Of a DNA stretch of 64,000 nucleotides, positions 1-8,481 are shown in pieces. The first letter of the stretch is position 1. Every line of letters begins with the position of its first letter. This DNA comes from an uncultured Pelagibacteraceae bacterium (GTDB lineage: Bacteria > Pseudomonadota > Alphaproteobacteria > Pelagibacterales > AG-422-B15): positions 1-64,000 of the forward strand of contig CABYLU010000004.1 in NCBI GenBank assembly GCA_902519835.1. Direction: 5' to 3'. The translations under genes were made by a program, and so were the position numbers. The notes beneath the pieces were generated by a model that worked only from the letters and a program-made list of their open reading frames with translations, did no database searches and was not told the DNA's origin.

Positions 1-555
1 GCAGGTGGGTATGGTGCAGCGATCCGCTTTGAACAACTTTTTCTATTACCTGTTTTAGGCTTAAATGCATCTACTCTTGCTTTAGTTGGTCAAAATTTTG
101 GTGCTATGAATTTTAGTAGAATTCATGAGACCTATAATAAGTCAATTTTTTATGGAACTTTCTTTATGGCTGTATGTGGACTATTTATTTTCTTTGTATC
201 AGACTACATCATGTACTTTTTTAGCGATAATAAAGAAATTATTTTTTATGGATCAACCTACCTTAAGATCGCTGCATTTGCCGGACCTTGCTATCCAATT
301 TTCTTTATTTCTTCAGCATTACTTCAAGGACTTAAAAAGCCAAATTATCAAATGATAATTAACTTAATGAGAATGGTGATATTGCCAGTCTGCGGACTTT
401 CCGTTGCAGTTCTTTATTTAAAAGTTGATTTTATTACAATGTTTTTAGTGATATTGATAATTAACTACATATTTGCAGCTGCTGTCTACAAATTTTCAAC
501 TTACCAAATTCGCTTTATGCAAAAAAACTATAATCCAAACTTTGAGGCCGTTTGA
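1..555 (+). CDS. MATE family efflux transporter, C-terminal part (5' end outside window)
   Basis: The frame is open from base 1, so the window begins inside the gene and about 184 codons of the C-terminal half are visible. MATE proteins are inner-membrane antiporters that export amphipathic cations or drugs against H+ or Na+. The visible part starts with the RFEQLFLLPVLGLNAST stretch followed by VGQNFGA, typical of the second MatE repeat, and then has several hydrophobic membrane segments ending in a short charged tail. Its 3' end overlaps the converging binding-protein gene by 28 bp. Start, promoter and substrate cannot be judged here. Confidence 0.85.
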   Translation, partial: AGGYGAAIRFEQLFLLPVLGLNASTLALVGQNFGAMNFSRIHETYNKSIFYGTFFMAVCGLFIFFVSDYIMYFFSDNKEIIFYGSTYLKIAAFAGPCYPIFFISSALLQGLKKPNYQMIINLMRMVILPVCGLSVAVLYLKVDFITMFLVILIINYIFAAAVYKFSTYQIRFMQKNYNPNFEAV

Positions 556-1292
556 TTGAAAAATCCTTTATTTTTTTGATCTGAAATCCAATGATTTATA
601 AAGTTTATCCATTCTTGGTCACCTCTTGGTAACAAAATTGCGAATAGTTTTGCGTTTTTAGGCTCATCAATATTTATGATTGATAGCTCTGGATATAAAT
701 TGATAAGCTTCAAAGCGTCAACTTTACTTGTTAATGATACATCAGCTCTTCCTGACAATACTTCCTGATATTCACGTGCTGGAGCTTCAACCATCACAAT
801 TTTAGAGTCTGGAAACGATTTTTTAGCTTCATTTTCAAAAACTGTTCCGAGCGTAACAGCAACTGTTGTATTGGTATTATTGATGTTATCCCAGCTTCCA
901 ATATTTTGTAAATTCTTGGCCAGAGTCATTGCTACCGTTCCAGTACCATAATATGAATTTGAATAACCAGCAGTAAGTGCTCTCTTAGTCGTTATTGAAG
1001 CGCTAGATGTCATGTGATATTTAGAGGCTACCACACCTGAAACAAGATTTTTCCAATCTGTTGCAACAAACTCAATATCAACACCCATATCTTCAGCGAG
1101 TTTTTTTGCTACATCAATATCGTAACCTTCGTATTCATTTGTTTCAGGATTCATAAAGCTCCAGCCTGGAAAATCGCCGGTTGTTCCGACTTTAAGCACA
1201 CCAGTTTTCATAATTTCATCTAGTGTAGATGCATACGATAAAGATGAGATAAATAATGCAATAGAAATTAATACGGCTTGAATGAGCTTCAT
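528..1292 (-). CDS. ABC transporter periplasmic substrate-binding protein, family 3 (amino-acid type)
   Basis: A 254-aa periplasmic solute-binding protein. Residues 1-21 form a signal peptide ending in SYA-S. The mature part has the family-3 layout: GVLKVGTTGDFPGWSF at the start, then GYDIDVAKKLAEDMGV and the second lobe around residues 110-190. Similar proteins bind polar amino acids, and some members (PheC type) are cyclohexadienyl dehydratases, so an enzyme cannot be fully excluded. The ATG is preceded by a good ribosome site (AGAGGA). It diverges from an amino-acid permease 73 bp away, which suggests one uptake system. No ATPase gene is nearby. Confidence 0.85.
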   Translation of the reverse strand: MKLIQAVLISIALFISSLSYASTLDEIMKTGVLKVGTTGDFPGWSFMNPETNEYEGYDIDVAKKLAEDMGVDIEFVATDWKNLVSGVVASKYHMTSSASITTKRALTAGYSNSYYGTGTVAMTLAKNLQNIGSWDNINNTNTTVAVTLGTVFENEAKKSFPDSKIVMVEAPAREYQEVLSGRADVSLTSKVDALKLINLYPELSIINIDEPKNAKLFAILLPRGDQEWINFINHWISDQKNKGFFNQTASKFGL

Positions 1293-1365
1293 ATGATTTT
1301 CCTCTTTTTAATATTTTTTAAAAATTATACGTTTATATTTAAATAATATAATTATATTTTTTATC

Positions 1366-2124
1366 ATGAATTTCAACATACCTGGAAAAATCAACGTCGT
1401 CCTAATGCTTTTGTTTTTATTAGTATTAGCAGGATGTTCGTCAAATTATCAATGGGGTTGGTATGTAATTCTGCCAAATAATAAGATTGGACTATCAAAC
1501 ATAGAATTCTTAATTGGTGGTTTGGGTTACACCATAATTCTATCGGTAATTTCAATTATAATAGCAATATTTTTGGGCTTAATTGTATCTGTTGCAAGCA
1601 TTTCAAGAAATAGAGCTCTTAACTATATAAATGTCGGCTATACAGAAATAATTCGAGCAATACCAGTTTTAGTCATGATTTTGTGGGTTTACTATGGATT
1701 ACCTGTTTTGCTAAACTTAAATTTTACTGCATTTACTGCAGGGATCATCGCATTAAGTATCTGTGAAAGCCCATTCATAGCAGAGATTTTCAGATCTGGA
1801 ATCCAAGCCGTGCCAAAGGGTCAAAAAGAAGCCGGTTCATCTATGGGCATGAATTTTTTTCAAATTTTCTACCACATCACGTTACCTCAAGCGGTTAGAA
1901 TAATTTTACCTGCATTTGGCAATCAATTTGTGTACATGCTTAAGATGTCATCACTGGTATCGATCATCGGTCTAAATGAGCTTACAAGAAAAGCTAATGA
2001 GCTCGTAGTTAGTCAGTATCGACCTTTGGAAATTTATACATTTTTGGTATTAGAATATTTAGTCCTAATTTTAGTAGTTTCTTTTTTAGTAAGACGCCTT
2101 GAAAAGAGACTGAAGGTTTATTAA
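1366..2124 (+). CDS. Amino-acid ABC transporter permease (HisM/GlnP type)
   Basis: A 252-aa inner-membrane permease of the polar amino-acid uptake family. The EAA loop that docks the ATPase is visible at residues 155-185 (KEAGSSMGMNFFQIFYHITL, then PQA). Hydrophobic segments cover about residues 8-24, 50-78, 92-112, 120-135 and 222-245. The N-terminus is odd: VLAGCSS at residues 19-25 looks like a lipobox, followed by YQWGWY. It diverges from the binding-protein gene and its stop overlaps the selO stop by 4 bp. The partner ATPase is not in this window, so it is either shared or encoded elsewhere. Confidence 0.9.
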   Translation: MNFNIPGKINVVLMLLFLLVLAGCSSNYQWGWYVILPNNKIGLSNIEFLIGGLGYTIILSVISIIIAIFLGLIVSVASISRNRALNYINVGYTEIIRAIPVLVMILWVYYGLPVLLNLNFTAFTAGIIALSICESPFIAEIFRSGIQAVPKGQKEAGSSMGMNFFQIFYHITLPQAVRIILPAFGNQFVYMLKMSSLVSIIGLNELTRKANELVVSQYRPLEIYTFLVLEYLVLILVVSFLVRRLEKRLKVY

Positions 2125-3582
2125 GTCCCACAAAAAGTTTTATAGGGAATATTTGTTTTGCTTGGTGTTTCCAAATATTTGATATTTACTTTTTTTAACT
2201 GGTAAGGTGAAGAAATGATTTCATTAAGCTCATTAAATTTATCAAACTTTCCGTCTGTTTCTGCTTCACTAAGTGCTTCTTCAACTAAATAATTTCTTGG
2301 AATTAAAGTTGGATTACAACTCATCATTACATCTAAATATTCCTTACTTTCAACTCTTTTTTTCCATTCTCTTTTCCAATTATTAAACTCATCATCTTCA
2401 AATTCTTCATCGTCTGCATGATCATAATTCATTAAATTACAAAAAGTATTTGTAAAATCCGGTTTTTTTTGTTGCATCCATTTGATTAAGTTGTTGATGA
2501 GTTCTTCGTCATCTTCGCTTTGATCTTTAATACCTAGTTTTTTTTTCATCATTTGAAGCCATTTGTCCTTAAACAATAAACTAAATGTGTTGATTAAGTT
2601 TTGAGCTATTTCAATTGATCTTTTCTCATCTTTATCGATGAGTGGTAATAAGCACTCTGCTAACCTCACTAAGTTCCATTGAATTATTGAAGGTTGATTA
2701 GCAAAAGAATATCTTCCTTGCGTATCAATTGAACTAAAAAACTGTATTGGCATCATAATGATCCATGAAAGCACATGGCCCATAATCAATTGTCTCTCCT
2801 GATATTGTTGAATTATCTGTATTCATTACCCCATGAATAAATCCAACACGCATCCATTCTACAATCAAATTAATCTGTTTTTGCATGACAGCTTTTATGA
2901 ATTCAATCGCTAAATTTTCCGAAAATTTTAGATTACTGAAATGTCTTTTTATTGAGAAATCCAAAAGAGATTTCATGCCTTCATAATCTTTATGTGCCGC
3001 TAAAAATTGAAAAGTACCAATTCTGATATGGCTGCTTGCTACTCGTGTTAAAATAGATCCTTTTAATGGAACTTCTCGGTAAACTTTTTCGCCAGTCTCA
3101 ACAACTGCTAAACTTCTTGTTGTTGGAATACCTAAATAATACATTGCTTCACTTATCAAATATTCGCGTAACATTGGTCCCAATGCAGCCTTACCATCTC
3201 CGCCTCTTGAATAAGGTGTTCGCCCTGAGCCTTTATACTGGATATCAAATATTTCACCTTCTGGAGTTACTTGCTCACCAACGATGTGGGCCCTGCCATC
3301 TCCAAGAATTGTAAATTGTCCAAATTGGTGTCCTGCATAAGCCTGTGCAAATGGCTTTGAACCATGAGGTAGTGAATTTCCCGAGAATAAATTGGATAAG
3401 TCTTCTTCTGAGATACCTTTTAAATTTAGGCCAAGCTTTTCGGCCAGTTCATTATTAACAATGACAGTACTTGGATTAGTAACTGCATCTGGTTTTAATT
3501 CTGAGAACAACTTGTCAGATATTTGGGTATAACTACTTTGTAAATTCCACCCTGAATCAGAAAGGGATACATTATTTTTCAT
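2121..3582 (-). pseudogene. selO: SelO/YdiU protein adenylyltransferase gene, interrupted by one frameshift
   Basis: Two reading frames together make one SelO protein of about 487 aa, close to the usual 480. The first (3582 to 2734, 282 aa) carries the pseudokinase-fold part with [26 protein letters not shown] and DYGPCAFMD. It stops right after DANTVF. The second frame continues without a gap as SSIDTQGRYSFANQPSI and runs to the family-typical C-terminal Cys (FCGT). The shift lies in a run of six T (plus-strand A run 2736-2741): five T would restore TVF-SSID. SelO transfers AMP to proteins in redox control. All active-site motifs are upstream of the break. Sequencing error, recent mutation and slippage remain open. 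Confidence 0.85.
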
Positions 3583-3626
3583 TGTTGCTGTAAACTTAAT
3601 TTAATTTTACATATATTTATATCAAA

Positions 3627-4049
3627 ATGTTAATTCAAAAAGAACTTGAAATAGTAGTTGAAGGAAAAGGGCTCTATAATATTACAGATATTATAAATCA
3701 AGCTATTAGCAAACATAGAATATCAAAAGGTATCTGCACTATTTTTATCAAACACACATCCGCATCTCTAATTATACAGGAAAACGCTGACCCTAACGTC
3801 CTTAAAGATTTAGAAAATTACTTCGACAAAATAGTACCCGAAAACGATAATTATTTACATAGTGAGGAAGGTCCGGATGATATGCCTGCACATATTAAAT
3901 CTTCTCTGACAAACACAACGCTAAGTATTCCAATTAAAGAAAAAAAACTTGACCTTGGAATATGGCAGGGAGTGTATTTATTTGAGCACCGATATAAGAA
4001 TAATGATCTTGGAATAAAAAGAATTATTTCAATGACAGTGATTGCTTAA
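3627..4049 (+). CDS. YjbQ family protein (UPF0047)
   Basis: A 140-aa cytoplasmic protein spanning the whole YjbQ fold. Family signatures are visible: GICTIFIKHTSASLIIQENAD (residues 35-55), HSEEGPDDMPAHIKS (78-92) and the C-terminal LGIWQGVYLFEHR. E. coli YjbQ has been reported to have weak thiamine-phosphate synthase activity, but the true role of the family is unsettled. The conserved His and Asp residues of the metal site are present. It diverges from selO with 44 bp between starts, and its stop overlaps the cytochrome gene stop by 4 bp. Confidence 0.88.
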   Translation: MLIQKELEIVVEGKGLYNITDIINQAISKHRISKGICTIFIKHTSASLIIQENADPNVLKDLENYFDKIVPENDNYLHSEEGPDDMPAHIKSSLTNTTLSIPIKEKKLDLGIWQGVYLFEHRYKNNDLGIKRIISMTVIA

Positions 4050-4498
4050 TGAGGCATTCTAAATTTATCATGACAAGCTTTGCAACTCGACCAAATTAAA
4101 TTCTTCTGAGCCTCTTTTAATTCATCTCCTGTAAGGCTAGCAGCAATCTGGGTGAATTTTTTAACTTTGTCTGAAGTTTCAATCATCAAAGCATTAAATT
4201 CATCTTTTTGAAGCCAAATAGTAGGCAAAGCTTCTGTATCATAACCTGTTTTTGAATTTTCAGGAAAAAGATCAATGAGTTTATCGTAATTTGCGCTCAT
4301 TTTTTCTGAAAGCTCTATGACTTTATCATTATTACCTTTGGCTATTTCTGCAGACATTTTTTTTGCATGGCTATAATTTTGCTTAAATAATGATTTTCTT
4401 TCTTTTATAATTTTTCCATGGTCGTCAGCAAAACCTATAAAGACAAAAAATAAAGATGCTAAGATTGACGAAAGCAGTATTTGCAAAATTATTCTCAT
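4046..4498 (-). CDS. Periplasmic cytochrome c' / c-556 type protein
   Basis: A 150-aa exported haem protein. Residues 1-24 are a signal peptide ending near GFA-D. The rest is predicted as a helical bundle, and the class II cytochrome c haem site CKACH lies only six residues from the C-terminus, as in cytochromes c'. Family members bind NO or move electrons in the periplasm. The start is 16 bp from the divergent cytochrome b561 gene, a common pairing of a membrane b-haem reductase with a soluble c-haem partner; that partnership is inferred from position. Confidence 0.82.
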   Translation of the reverse strand: MRIILQILLSSILASLFFVFIGFADDHGKIIKERKSLFKQNYSHAKKMSAEIAKGNNDKVIELSEKMSANYDKLIDLFPENSKTGYDTEALPTIWLQKDEFNALMIETSDKVKKFTQIAASLTGDELKEAQKNLIWSSCKACHDKFRMPH

Positions 4499-4514
4499 AT
4501 TTTAAATATATATT

Positions 4515-5042
4515 ATGAAAATTAAAAATGACAATAGTACTTATGGGGTTCTTGCTCGAATCTTTCATTGGCTCACTTTTTTAATCCTATTAATTCAATT
4601 GCCTCTAGGACTTTATTTGGACAATTTGGAGTTTTCTGAATTTAAATTAACTGTTGAAAATACACATATCATAATTGGTATGAGTATTTTTTACATAACA
4701 TTATTAAGAATGATTTGGAAATTTTTAAATCCAAAGCCAATAACTTCAACTGTGAATAAATTACAATTAATAGCATCAAAGGCAGTACATGGACTTTTTT
4801 ATATTACTCTTCTTTTAATTACAATCAGTGGAGTGTTAAAACTTTTACTTTCCGGCGAGGAAGTTAATTTGATTATTTCCACGGTATACATTGACTATTT
4901 TAACTACGAGCTTGCAGACCGATTCCAAACGGTTCATGTTATTTCAGCATATTTTTTGACACTTCTTTTCACTATTCATTTAGGAGCTGTTGTGTATCAT
5001 CATCTCATACAAAAAGACCCAATTTTAAAAAAAATGCTGTGA
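4515..5042 (+). CDS. Cytochrome b561 family membrane protein
   Basis: A 175-aa four-helix inner-membrane cytochrome. The N-terminus YGVLARIFHWLTFLILLIQ carries the first haem-ligand His, and further His residues lie in helix 2 (NTHIIIGMSIF), helix 3 (KAVHGLFYITL) and helix 4 (VHVISAYFLTLLFTIHLGAV), the pattern of two b-type haems. These proteins pass electrons across the membrane, often to or from the quinol pool. It diverges from the cytochrome c' gene and ends 6 bp before the carboxyltransferase gene. Confidence 0.88.
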   Translation: MKIKNDNSTYGVLARIFHWLTFLILLIQLPLGLYLDNLEFSEFKLTVENTHIIIGMSIFYITLLRMIWKFLNPKPITSTVNKLQLIASKAVHGLFYITLLLITISGVLKLLLSGEEVNLIISTVYIDYFNYELADRFQTVHVISAYFLTLLFTIHLGAVVYHHLIQKDPILKKML

Positions 5043-5048
5043 TCTAAT

Positions 5049-6566
5049 ATGACCGATAATCCTAATTTGTCTCAATTTCTCGATAGGCTGGAAAAATTAA
5101 GTGACGAAACTCGAACTGAAGCAAAAAACAAAAGGCATAAACTTGGATTAAGAACAGCAAGAGAGAATCTCGATCACTTGGTTGATGATCAAAGTTTTTT
5201 AGAATACGGCGCTTTTGCGGTAGCAGCACAAAGAAACAGAAGAAAATACGAAGATCTTCAAATTGATACTGCGGCAGATGGTATTATTACTGGATTTTGT
5301 AAAATCAATTCTGATCTTATTGGTGAGGAAAAGTCTTATGCAGTCAGTATTGTTTACGACTATTCAGTATTGGCAGGTACTCAAGGTTTTTTTCATCATA
5401 TGAAACTTGATCGCATCTGTGAAAAAGCAAAAGAGTTTAAACTTCCAATAGTCATCTATACTGAAGGTGGAGGTGGAAGGCCTGGAGATACAGATGTAAC
5501 AACATCTGTTGCTGGTTTGCATGTCCCATCTTTCGCACTCTGGGCAAGTTTGTACGGTAGATGTTTGAGGATTGCTATTAATAATGGATATTGTTTTGCT
5601 GGTAATGCAGCTCTTTTTGGAAGTGCAGACATCAGGATTGCTACAAAAAATTCCTGGATAGGCATGGCAGGTCCTGCAATGATTGAAGGTGGTGGACTTG
5701 GAAAGTTTGATCCAAAAGAAATAGGACCGTCAGACATTCAAAAAAATAACGGAGTGATTGACTATGTTGCTGAAAACGAAAAAGAGGCAACTATTATTGC
5801 TAAAAAAATACTCTCATACTTTCAAGGAGACATTAAAGATTGGAAAGCTGATGATCAGACTCAACTGAGTAATATTATGCCTAAAGATAGAAGATGGTCT
5901 TATCCGGTAAGAGACATTATAAAAATAATTTCTGATATTGAAGAATTTACCGAGATAAAACCTGAATATGGAAAAGGAATTGTTACGTGCTTTATTAGAA
6001 TAGAAGGAAAGCCTTTTGGGTTATTGGCAAATGATAGTCAGCATTTAGGAGGCGCAATTGACTCCGAAGGAGCTGACAAAGCATCTTCTTTTATTGAAAT
6101 ATGTAGTGAATATGGTTTGCCACTTATTTCACTAGTTGATACGCCTGGATTTATGGTGGGGCCAGACAGTGAGAAAGAAGGGGCTGTAAAAAGAATGTCA
6201 AATCTCTTTAAGGTAGGGTCGAAAGTAAAAGTACCTTTAACAGCAATTTTTTTAAGAAAAGGTTATGGGCTTGGAGCTCAGGCAATGGTTGGTGGTAGTC
6301 TTCATGAACCAGTATATACAGCAGCCTGGCCAACAGGTGAGTTTGGAGCAATGGGGTTAGAAGGAGCTGTAAAACTTGGGTTTAAAAAAGAGTTAGAAAA
6401 GATTGAAGATAATTCACAAAGAGAGAAATTATTCAATAGTCTAGTTGAAAAGCTCTATGATAAAGGAAAAGCCATAGAAGCTGCTGCTCACCTTGAAATC
6501 GACGCAGTAATTAATCCATCTGAAACACGAAGTGTTATCTTAAAATCACAAAAGGCCTTTGTATGA
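5049..6566 (+). CDS. Acyl-CoA carboxylase carboxyltransferase (beta) subunit
   Basis: A 505-aa protein of the biotin-dependent carboxyltransferase family (propionyl-CoA and methylcrotonyl-CoA carboxylase beta). Both crotonase-like halves are present: the N-half has TEGGGGRPGDTDV and GYCFAGNAALFGSADI, the C-half has LVDTPGFMVGPDSEKEGAVK and RKGYGLGAQAMVGGS. Such subunits move CO2 from carboxybiotin to an acyl-CoA. No biotin carboxylase or biotin-carrier gene is near. Its last codons overlap the next gene (ATGA), so the two are translated together. Substrate is not readable from sequence; a metabolite feeding or needing the downstream racemase-like enzyme is likely. Confidence 0.85.
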   Translation: MTDNPNLSQFLDRLEKLSDETRTEAKNKRHKLGLRTARENLDHLVDDQSFLEYGAFAVAAQRNRRKYEDLQIDTAADGIITGFCKINSDLIGEEKSYAVSIVYDYSVLAGTQGFFHHMKLDRICEKAKEFKLPIVIYTEGGGGRPGDTDVTTSVAGLHVPSFALWASLYGRCLRIAINNGYCFAGNAALFGSADIRIATKNSWIGMAGPAMIEGGGLGKFDPKEIGPSDIQKNNGVIDYVAENEKEATIIAKKILSYFQGDIKDWKADDQTQLSNIMPKDRRWSYPVRDIIKIISDIEEFTEIKPEYGKGIVTCFIRIEGKPFGLLANDSQHLGGAIDSEGADKASSFIEICSEYGLPLISLVDTPGFMVGPDSEKEGAVKRMSNLFKVGSKVKVPLTAIFLRKGYGLGAQAMVGGSLHEPVYTAAWPTGEFGAMGLEGAVKLGFKKELEKIEDNSQREKLFNSLVEKLYDKGKAIEAAAHLEIDAVINPSETRSVILKSQKAFV

Positions 6567-7294
6567 GAGATTATGAATTGGATGACAATGGATATTACAA
6601 AGCAAGATTAGGATTGATCGTTCTTCAAAGCGATGAAACTATCGAGCAAGAATTCAGAACCATTCTTGATCAAAGTATATCAATCAATCACTCACGCATT
6701 TACTGTGACAATATTGTAAGTAATAAAAATCTTAGACTTATGGAAAAAGAATTGCCAGCAGCATCTGCGTTATTACCTGATATCCAGTATGATAGTATTG
6801 GATATGCTTGTACATCAGGCGCAACAATTATTGGCTCAGATAAAATTGAAAGTCTTATAAATAAAAAACATAAATCAGCATTTGTAACTGATCCAATAAG
6901 AGCTGTAAAAAAAGCTATGAGTACATTGGGCTGTAGAAAAATTAATTTTGTGTCACCCTATCAAGAATCGGTAACAAAATCTTTACGTGATCATTTACAT
7001 GCTAATAATTTTATAATTCAAAATCAAATTTCTTTTAATGAATCCGATGATAAGAATGTTGCAAGAATTTCAGATAAAGACAGCCTGGAAGCTATATTAG
7101 AAGTTGGTAAACAGGATTGTGAAGCTGTATTTATTTCATGCACTAACCTTAAAACATTCAAGATTATCAATGAAGCAGAGAAAGTATTAGATAAACCAGT
7201 AGTCTCATCAAATCAGGCAATTAGCTGGCAAATGTTAAGAGAGGCTGGAATTAATAGTACAGCTGGTCCAGGAATTCTTTTTTCAAAACATTAG
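6563..7294 (+). CDS. Asp/Glu racemase superfamily protein (maleate isomerase / arylmalonate decarboxylase-like)
   Basis: A 243-aa cytoplasmic enzyme of the two-cysteine racemase superfamily. The paired catalytic cysteines are visible: GYACTSGATIIG (near residue 77) and AVFISCTNLKT (near residue 194). The closest groups by motif are maleate cis-trans isomerases and arylmalonate decarboxylases, which act on small dicarboxylic acids through a Cys-stabilised enediolate. It overlaps the carboxyltransferase by 4 bp, so the pair probably handles one organic-acid pathway, for example malonate-like or maleate-like intermediates. The precise reaction is not known. Confidence 0.75.
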   Translation: MRDYELDDNGYYKARLGLIVLQSDETIEQEFRTILDQSISINHSRIYCDNIVSNKNLRLMEKELPAASALLPDIQYDSIGYACTSGATIIGSDKIESLINKKHKSAFVTDPIRAVKKAMSTLGCRKINFVSPYQESVTKSLRDHLHANNFIIQNQISFNESDDKNVARISDKDSLEAILEVGKQDCEAVFISCTNLKTFKIINEAEKVLDKPVVSSNQAISWQMLREAGINSTAGPGILFSKH

Positions 7295-7917
7295 CTAAGA
7301 GCTAACCAGATACCAACACCCACCATTAAGAAACCTGCTAACCCATTAATAAGCCTGATATTATTTTGTTTTTTTAACATAATGCCTAAAGCTTGACCTC
7401 CAGTTGCATAAATCATAAGTGAAATAAACTCAATTATAAGAATAATTATTACGAGTGCTGACATTTGTGGGATTAAATTTGCTTCGTAATTAATAAATGC
7501 AGGTACCATTGCAATAAAAAATGCCCAACCTTTTGGATTCGCAACAGCAGTTATAAAGCCTTGCATTGCTAACTTAAAAAAATTTATTTCAAATGAATGT
7601 GAACCATCCAAATTTAATGCTAGTGATCCTCTTGAGTTAATCATCTGATACCCAACAAACATCAAATAAAGACCTCCTCCATATTTGAAAACGGCAAATG
7701 CAATTGGAAAAGATGAGATGATCGCTCCACCTCCTACCACCGCTGTACCTGCCACAATTAAAACTCCAATTAATTCTCCAACCATCATTTTCATTGTATT
7801 TTTTACACCTATTGTAATTCCCATTGTTAAAGCAAGTGTCATGCATAAACCTGGTGTAATGGATATTATGAAAAAAACTGGTATGAAAAAGTAAAGTAAT
7901 GAGAAATCAAAGATCAT
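7291..7917 (-). CDS. LysE family amino-acid exporter
   Basis: A 208-aa inner-membrane translocator of the LysE/RhtB family, which exports basic or neutral amino acids and related metabolites. The ITPGLCMTLALTMG motif near residue 20 is the family signature (usually TPGP), and six hydrophobic segments follow. ATG at 7917 is chosen; an in-frame TTG at 7929 would add four residues but neither has a clear ribosome site. The 3' end overlaps the racemase-like gene convergently by 4 bp. Upstream lies the structured-RNA locus, whose terminator sits 29 bp before this start. Confidence 0.85.
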   Translation of the reverse strand: MIFDFSLLYFFIPVFFIISITPGLCMTLALTMGITIGVKNTMKMMVGELIGVLIVAGTAVVGGGAIISSFPIAFAVFKYGGGLYLMFVGYQMINSRGSLALNLDGSHSFEINFFKLAMQGFITAVANPKGWAFFIAMVPAFINYEANLIPQMSALVIIILIIEFISLMIYATGGQALGIMLKKQNNIRLINGLAGFLMVGVGIWLALS

Positions 7918-7945
7918 ATGAACGAGCAATAGTATTTAAGGGAGC

Positions 7946-7995
7946 AAAAAAAACGGGGCGCAACACAAACCCCTAAAGGTCTCCATTCCGCCCCG
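7946..7995 (-). terminator. Intrinsic terminator of the structured RNA
   Basis: On the minus strand a perfect 7-bp stem (plus-strand 7954-7960 with 7989-7995) is followed directly by eight T residues (plus-strand A run 7946-7953). The loop is long (28 nt) and holds a small inner ACC/GGT stem. This is the clearest factor-independent terminator in the window and fixes the RNA's strand. Confidence 0.7.
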
Positions 7996-8050
7996 AAACT
8001 CGGCTTCCCGCCAACAAACTCCCCGAAGGGCTTTCGTTCTTTGTTCGTCC
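7946..8050 (-). ncRNA. Structured small RNA of unknown family
   Basis: About 105 nt of GC-rich sequence in a very AT-rich genome. Read on the minus strand it folds into three parts. First, a 6-bp AACAAA/TTTGTT stem encloses a CCC-UUCG-GGG tetraloop hairpin. Second comes a small GGC/GCC hairpin. Third, a 7-bp CGGGGCG/CGCCCCG stem with a 28-nt loop is followed by a run of eight T. A -10 box lies just upstream of the 5' end. No ORF crosses it. It lacks the SRP RNA apical motif and any tRNA-like end, so it is not a recognised 4.5S or tmRNA. Boundaries are approximate. Confidence 0.55.
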
Positions 8051-8059
8051 GATAAAAAA

Positions 8060-8088
8060 ATATTAGCAAAAAGGAAAAATATTTTAAA
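8060..8088 (-). promoter_or_regulatory. Putative sigma-70 promoter of the structured RNA
   Basis: On the minus strand TTTAAA (8088-8083), a 17-bp spacer and TAATAT (8065-8060) precede the GC-rich block, with 9 bp between the -10 box and the presumed 5' end near 8050. The -10 box matches consensus at five of six positions and the -35 at four. AT richness makes chance matches common. Confidence 0.4.
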
Positions 8089-8179
8089 TAAGTTTTATTA
8101 AAAAAACTCCTTATTCAATGTGGATAAGTGGATAAATAGTTTTTACTATATGAATCAATATTTAATTAAAAATACTTAA

Positions 8180-8404
8180 TTAAGATTCCATACCCCAAGA
8201 TAAAGAATTCCATATTCTTTCATGAAAATAATAAATAGTTACCTTTGTAATTACTTCCAATGCAGCAATTAAACCAGCAGTTTCAAGAACTGAAAAATCT
8301 GATTTTAAAATTACTAGGTAACTGATTAAGAATGTGTCTGCTGTTGCAGTTACTCTCCAGGTAAGAGCTTTTACCAATGATCTTTTTTTTGAACTCTTAG
8401 GCAC
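8180..8404 (-). CDS. DUF2061 small membrane protein
   Basis: A 74-aa protein covering one complete DUF2061 domain. The motif KALTWRVTATADTFLISYLV near residues 13-32 and the closing KVTIYYFHERIWNSLSWG are the family marks. Two hydrophobic segments suggest an inner-membrane hairpin. Members are often found fused or near sulfate-assimilation genes in other bacteria, but no such link appears here. It stands alone between the structured RNA and an MFS gene; function unknown. Confidence 0.82.
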   Translation of the reverse strand: MPKSSKKRSLVKALTWRVTATADTFLISYLVILKSDFSVLETAGLIAALEVITKVTIYYFHERIWNSLSWGMES

Positions 8405-8481
8405 AATATTTAATTAATTATCTAAAAAAACATTTCAAATATAAGTCTTTTTATATTTGTTCAAACAATTAAACTACTGAT

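Noticed and set aside
2121-3582. selO as two separate genes
   Set aside because: The second frame begins exactly where the first stops in the family alignment and has no own function or domain start.
4046-5042. Cytochrome c'/b561 pair as something novel
   Set aside because: Pairing of a small c-type cytochrome with b561 is common in proteobacteria; only the standard motifs are seen.
7946-8050. GC-rich block as 4.5S SRP RNA or tmRNA
   Set aside because: The SRP apical motif (GGUCAGG...GGAAGCAGCC) and any tRNA-like acceptor end are missing on both strands.
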